Assembly: GCA_050996405.1 (NCBI GenBank)
Contig: JBPCRW010000097.1
Location: 1-7,424, forward strand
Origin: JBPCRW01 sp050996405
GTDB taxonomy: Bacteria; Acidobacteriota; Blastocatellia; Pyrinomonadales; Pyrinomonadaceae
Direction of reading: 5' to 3'
Length of the DNA stretch: 7,424 nt
The translations under genes were made by a program, and so were the position numbers. The notes under the pieces were generated by a model. That model ran no database searches. It saw only the letters and a list, made by a program, of their open reading frames with translations, and was not told where the DNA came from. Positions 6,252-7,424 of this stretch are shown piece by piece; the stretch's first letter is position 1; each line of letters begins with the position of its first letter.

Positions 6252-6348
6252 ACAGAATTGTTATAAATGCGGAAGCCCGCGCGAAGACACACTTACTTCG
6301 CGCGTGTTTCCGCACTGATTCATCTATCAAATAATTCTGTCCAGTTAC
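6244..6348. mobile_element. 105-bp MITE-like inverted-repeat element flanked by CTAA
   Basis: Outer arms GTAACCGGACAGAATT (6244-6259) and the reverse complement of 6333-6348 match at 15 of 16 positions. CTAA directly precedes the left arm (6240-6243) and directly follows the right arm (6349-6352), which looks like a 4-base target duplication. Inside is a second palindrome: an 18-bp stem (6269-6286 with 6296-6313, two mismatches) around a 9-base loop. There is no coding capacity, so it would be a non-autonomous element. CTAA fits the YTAR target pattern I recall for the IS5 group of insertion sequences. The right arm contains the stop codon of the ExbD-like gene. A strong transcription pause or terminator is an alternative reading, but no T-run follows the stem. 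Confidence 0.6.
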
Positions 6349-6881
6349 CTAACATAAATTTGGTCAATGCCTTCTTTCTGCAATTCGTCAACCAACCTTT
6401 CAAAATCCTCGACATAAATGTTTTCTTTGTTGTAAAAATTTATATCAGTTTTGCTTGCCGCTAAAGTTACTCTTTTATCAATTACCTTTGTTCCTTCTAT
6501 AAAGAAGCCGTTTTCTTCGCGCTCTTTGAAAACCGATTGAAGTTTTTGAATTAATTCGCCTAATTCATAATCGGTTCCGTTCAAACTGATTTTTGGAGAA
6601 CTTCCGCCTTTCACGATTTTTAGCCTCAGCAATAATGGATTTGGCTTTTTATCAGGAGGACCTACAATAAATCCCACATTCTTTCCAGTAAAACTTTTTT
6701 TCAAAATATCTTGGGTAATTTTCGTCTTGGTTTCTGTCGTAGTTTGAGAATCTCCCGAAATTGGTTGAAAAAAAACGGCAGGCGATTGAAAATAACCCGC
6801 AGAGGTTTGAACATAACCAAACCCGAATAGAGCAATACTCATCAATAGCGAAAAAGTTGTCACAAATCGTTGATTTTTCAT
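6345..6881 (-). CDS. Secreted protein with an ExbD/TolR-like periplasmic domain
   Basis: The product is 178 residues. Residues 1-28 look like a signal peptide (KNQR, then a hydrophobic stretch 7-22, possible cleavage near TSA at 26-28). A Thr/Ser/Lys-rich linker follows to about 80. Residues 84-178 follow the ExbD/TolR periplasmic pattern: LLLRLKIVKGG, then KISLNGTDYELGELIQKL (a strand, Asn-Gly turn, strand and helix), KRVTLAAS, and a final helix plus strand in DFERLVDELQKEGIDQIYV. ExbD normally has a membrane anchor with a conserved Asp that couples to the proton gradient; no such Asp is visible in the hydrophobic segment here, so this would not act as a classical motor subunit. The TonB-domain gene upstream strengthens the link. 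The ribosome binding site AGGAGAAG is strong (6889-6896, seven bases before ATG). The last Arg codon and the TAA are partly formed by the right end of the adjacent element. Confidence 0.68.
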   Translation of the reverse strand: MKNQRFVTTFSLLMSIALFGFGYVQTSAGYFQSPAVFFQPISGDSQTTTETKTKITQDILKKSFTGKNVGFIVGPPDKKPNPLLLRLKIVKGGSSPKISLNGTDYELGELIQKLQSVFKEREENGFFIEGTKVIDKRVTLAASKTDINFYNKENIYVEDFERLVDELQKEGIDQIYVR

Positions 6882-6901
6882 ATTTATTCTTCTCCTATAT
6901 T

Positions 6902-6923
6902 GATTCCGGCTTGCGCCGAAATC
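6902..6923 (-). promoter_or_regulatory. Hairpin with GCAA tetraloop just upstream of the ribosome binding site
   Basis: On the minus strand GATTTCGGC, loop GCAA, GCCGGAATC forms a 9-bp stem in RNA with one G-U pair, closed by a GNRA-type tetraloop. It ends five bases before the AGGAGAAG of the ExbD-like gene. No T-run follows, so a terminator is unlikely; an mRNA stabiliser or a protein-binding leader site fits better. Confidence 0.5.
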
Positions 6924-6950
6924 CTGTTTTGAAATCTCTTTTTCCTTTAT

Positions 6951-7043
6951 TTAAGGCGCATCTTTTTTGCACATACTGGGGTCTTTTTCAAGATTCTCGT
7001 AAATACAATTATCAAATTCGGTGGTTGCGCCCGCCACTCTCAT
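6951..7043 (-). pseudogene. Short reading frame, possible 3' remnant of a gene cut by the neighbouring element
   Basis: From the ATG at 7043 this encodes 30 residues with a natural-looking composition (TEFDNCIYENLEKDPSMCK, two Cys, then KDAP and a stop). No good ribosome binding site precedes the ATG or the in-frame GTG at 7049. The frame stays open upstream for more than 30 further codons, into the inverted-repeat element at 7061-7234, so the original N-terminus may have been replaced by that element. The alternative is a chance frame in the 355-base gap between the ExbD-like and TonB-domain genes. I recognise no family. The rest of the gap, outside the hairpin and the element, shows nothing clear; no convincing -10/-35 pair was found. 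Confidence 0.25.
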
Positions 7044-7060
7044 TCTCACAAGATCATTTT

Positions 7061-7234
7061 TCTCTAAGAGCTTGTTTGGAAATTCAAAGCGTTTGGACAA
7101 ATTGGAAAATTTACCGCAGATAAACGCTAATTGAAGAAGATATTCACTGATTTATTCGTTTTCATCCGTGTTTATCTGTGGTAAAAATGCGCTTTCTCCC
7201 TCTCATTCTTAATTTCCAAACAGGTTCTGAGACA
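7061..7234. mobile_element. Nested inverted-repeat (MITE-like) element
   Basis: Outer arms at 7061-7084 and 7211-7234 match as inverted repeats at 20 of 24 positions, with the perfect core TGTTTGGAAATT. An AAAGCG / CGCTTT pair (7086-7091 and 7190-7195) lies inside. Innermost is a 16-bp arm pair, TACCGCAGATAAACGC (7112-7127) against 7168-7183, with two mismatches. The inner block reads, in one direction, like the ATCCGTGTTTATCTGTGG type of intergenic repeat seen in many bacterial genomes. There is no coding capacity. The element begins almost at once after the stop codon of the TonB-domain gene. The immediate flanks (TAA on the left and TGA on the right if the arms are taken to begin at GAG/GAA) are not identical, so no clean target duplication is visible. 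Confidence 0.55.
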
Positions 7235-7236
7235 AT

Positions 7237-7424
7237 TTATCGGGCGACGAAGTTATAAACAATAATGCCGGAGACTTGAACCTTTTTCCCCGCCAAAATT
7301 GTCGGGCTGAATGTGCTGGCGCGAGCCGCTTCTTCGGCTGCCTCTCTGAACAGCGGGTCTCCGCTGACGGCATGAGCGGTCAACACATTTCCGTCCGCAT
7401 CAATTGTTACCGCAACATTTACAC
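7237..7424 (-). CDS. TonB-family C-terminal domain protein, 5' part outside the window
   Basis: Only the last 61 residues are present. They match the TonB C-terminal domain: VAVTIDADGNVLTAHAVSG, DPLFREAAEEAARASTFSP, and GKKVQVSGIIVYNF just before the stop. In typical TonB proteins this domain contacts the TonB box of outer-membrane receptors and transmits energy from ExbB/ExbD. In acidobacteria and related groups the same domain also occurs in many other envelope proteins, so the full protein may not be a true TonB. The downstream ExbD-like gene supports an envelope role. Domain identity is strong; full-length function is unknown because the N-terminal part is missing. Confidence 0.85.
   Translation of the reverse strand, partial: VNVAVTIDADGNVLTAHAVSGDPLFREAAEEAARASTFSPTILAGKKVQVSGIIVYNFVAR

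Noticed and set aside
6244..6348. CRISPR repeat or tRNA-like structure at the nested palindrome
   Set aside because: There is only one unit with no spacer series, and no cloverleaf or anticodon arm can be drawn; flanking CTAA repeats fit an inserted element better.
6924..7060. A promoter for the ExbD-like gene
   Set aside because: Candidate TTGATA and TTGAAA boxes have no matching -10 at 16-18 bases; promoter consensus in this group is uncertain, so none is reported.
6761..7123. Plus-strand open frame of 120 codons over the ExbD-like start and its leader
   Set aside because: It overlaps a well-supported gene start on the other strand and runs into the inverted-repeat element; the composition is not coding-like.

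Overview
The window looks like a piece of a Gram-negative chromosome with mid-range GC, most plausibly an acidobacterium of the Blastocatellia / Pyrinomonadaceae kind. That placement is an inference from several things: a lipobox lipoprotein, a TonB C-terminal domain and an ExbD-like periplasmic domain (so an outer membrane); zinc-ribbon proteins with long Pro/Gln/Ala linkers; and several small palindromic repeats between genes. No rRNA or other marker gene is present to confirm it.

All eight complete genes, plus one partial gene at the right edge, lie on the minus strand, so transcription runs from right to left. In order of transcription: the end of a TonB-domain protein (7237-7424); a nested inverted-repeat element (7061-7234); a short remnant-like reading frame (6951-7043); a secreted protein with an ExbD/TolR-like domain (6345-6881); a 105-bp inverted-repeat element flanked by CTAA (6244-6348); a periplasmic TPR protein (5436-6194); an STM3941-family two-helix membrane protein (4841-5362); a zinc-ribbon M48-type peptidase homologue whose HExxH motif reads REMGH (3137-4792); a lysine-free, very acidic Ala/Asp/Ser-rich repeat protein (2108-3133); a likely terminator (2016-2085); then a two-helix PH-like membrane protein (1470-1967), a small secreted protein (1024-1410) and a LolA-like lipoprotein (126-983). 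The last 125 bases before the left edge hold only palindromic, low-complexity sequence.

Spacing suggests two transcription units. Genes 5436-6194 through 2108-3133 are close together (73, 48 and 3 bases between coding regions) and end at the 2016-2085 stem-loop. Genes 1470-1967 through 126-983 are 59 and 40 bases apart. The ExbD-like gene has its own leader with a hairpin just before a strong ribosome binding site.

The most unusual part is the 2108-4792 pair. A three-zinc-ribbon M48 homologue that has lost one zinc-binding His is translationally coupled to a protein with no Lys, no Cys and one Arg. I do not recognise this pair as a described system. Most of the other products are membrane or envelope proteins (TonB/ExbD-like, TPR, PH-like, LolA-like), so the region as a whole looks like an envelope-associated gene cluster. 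A shared pathway is not proven by the sequence.
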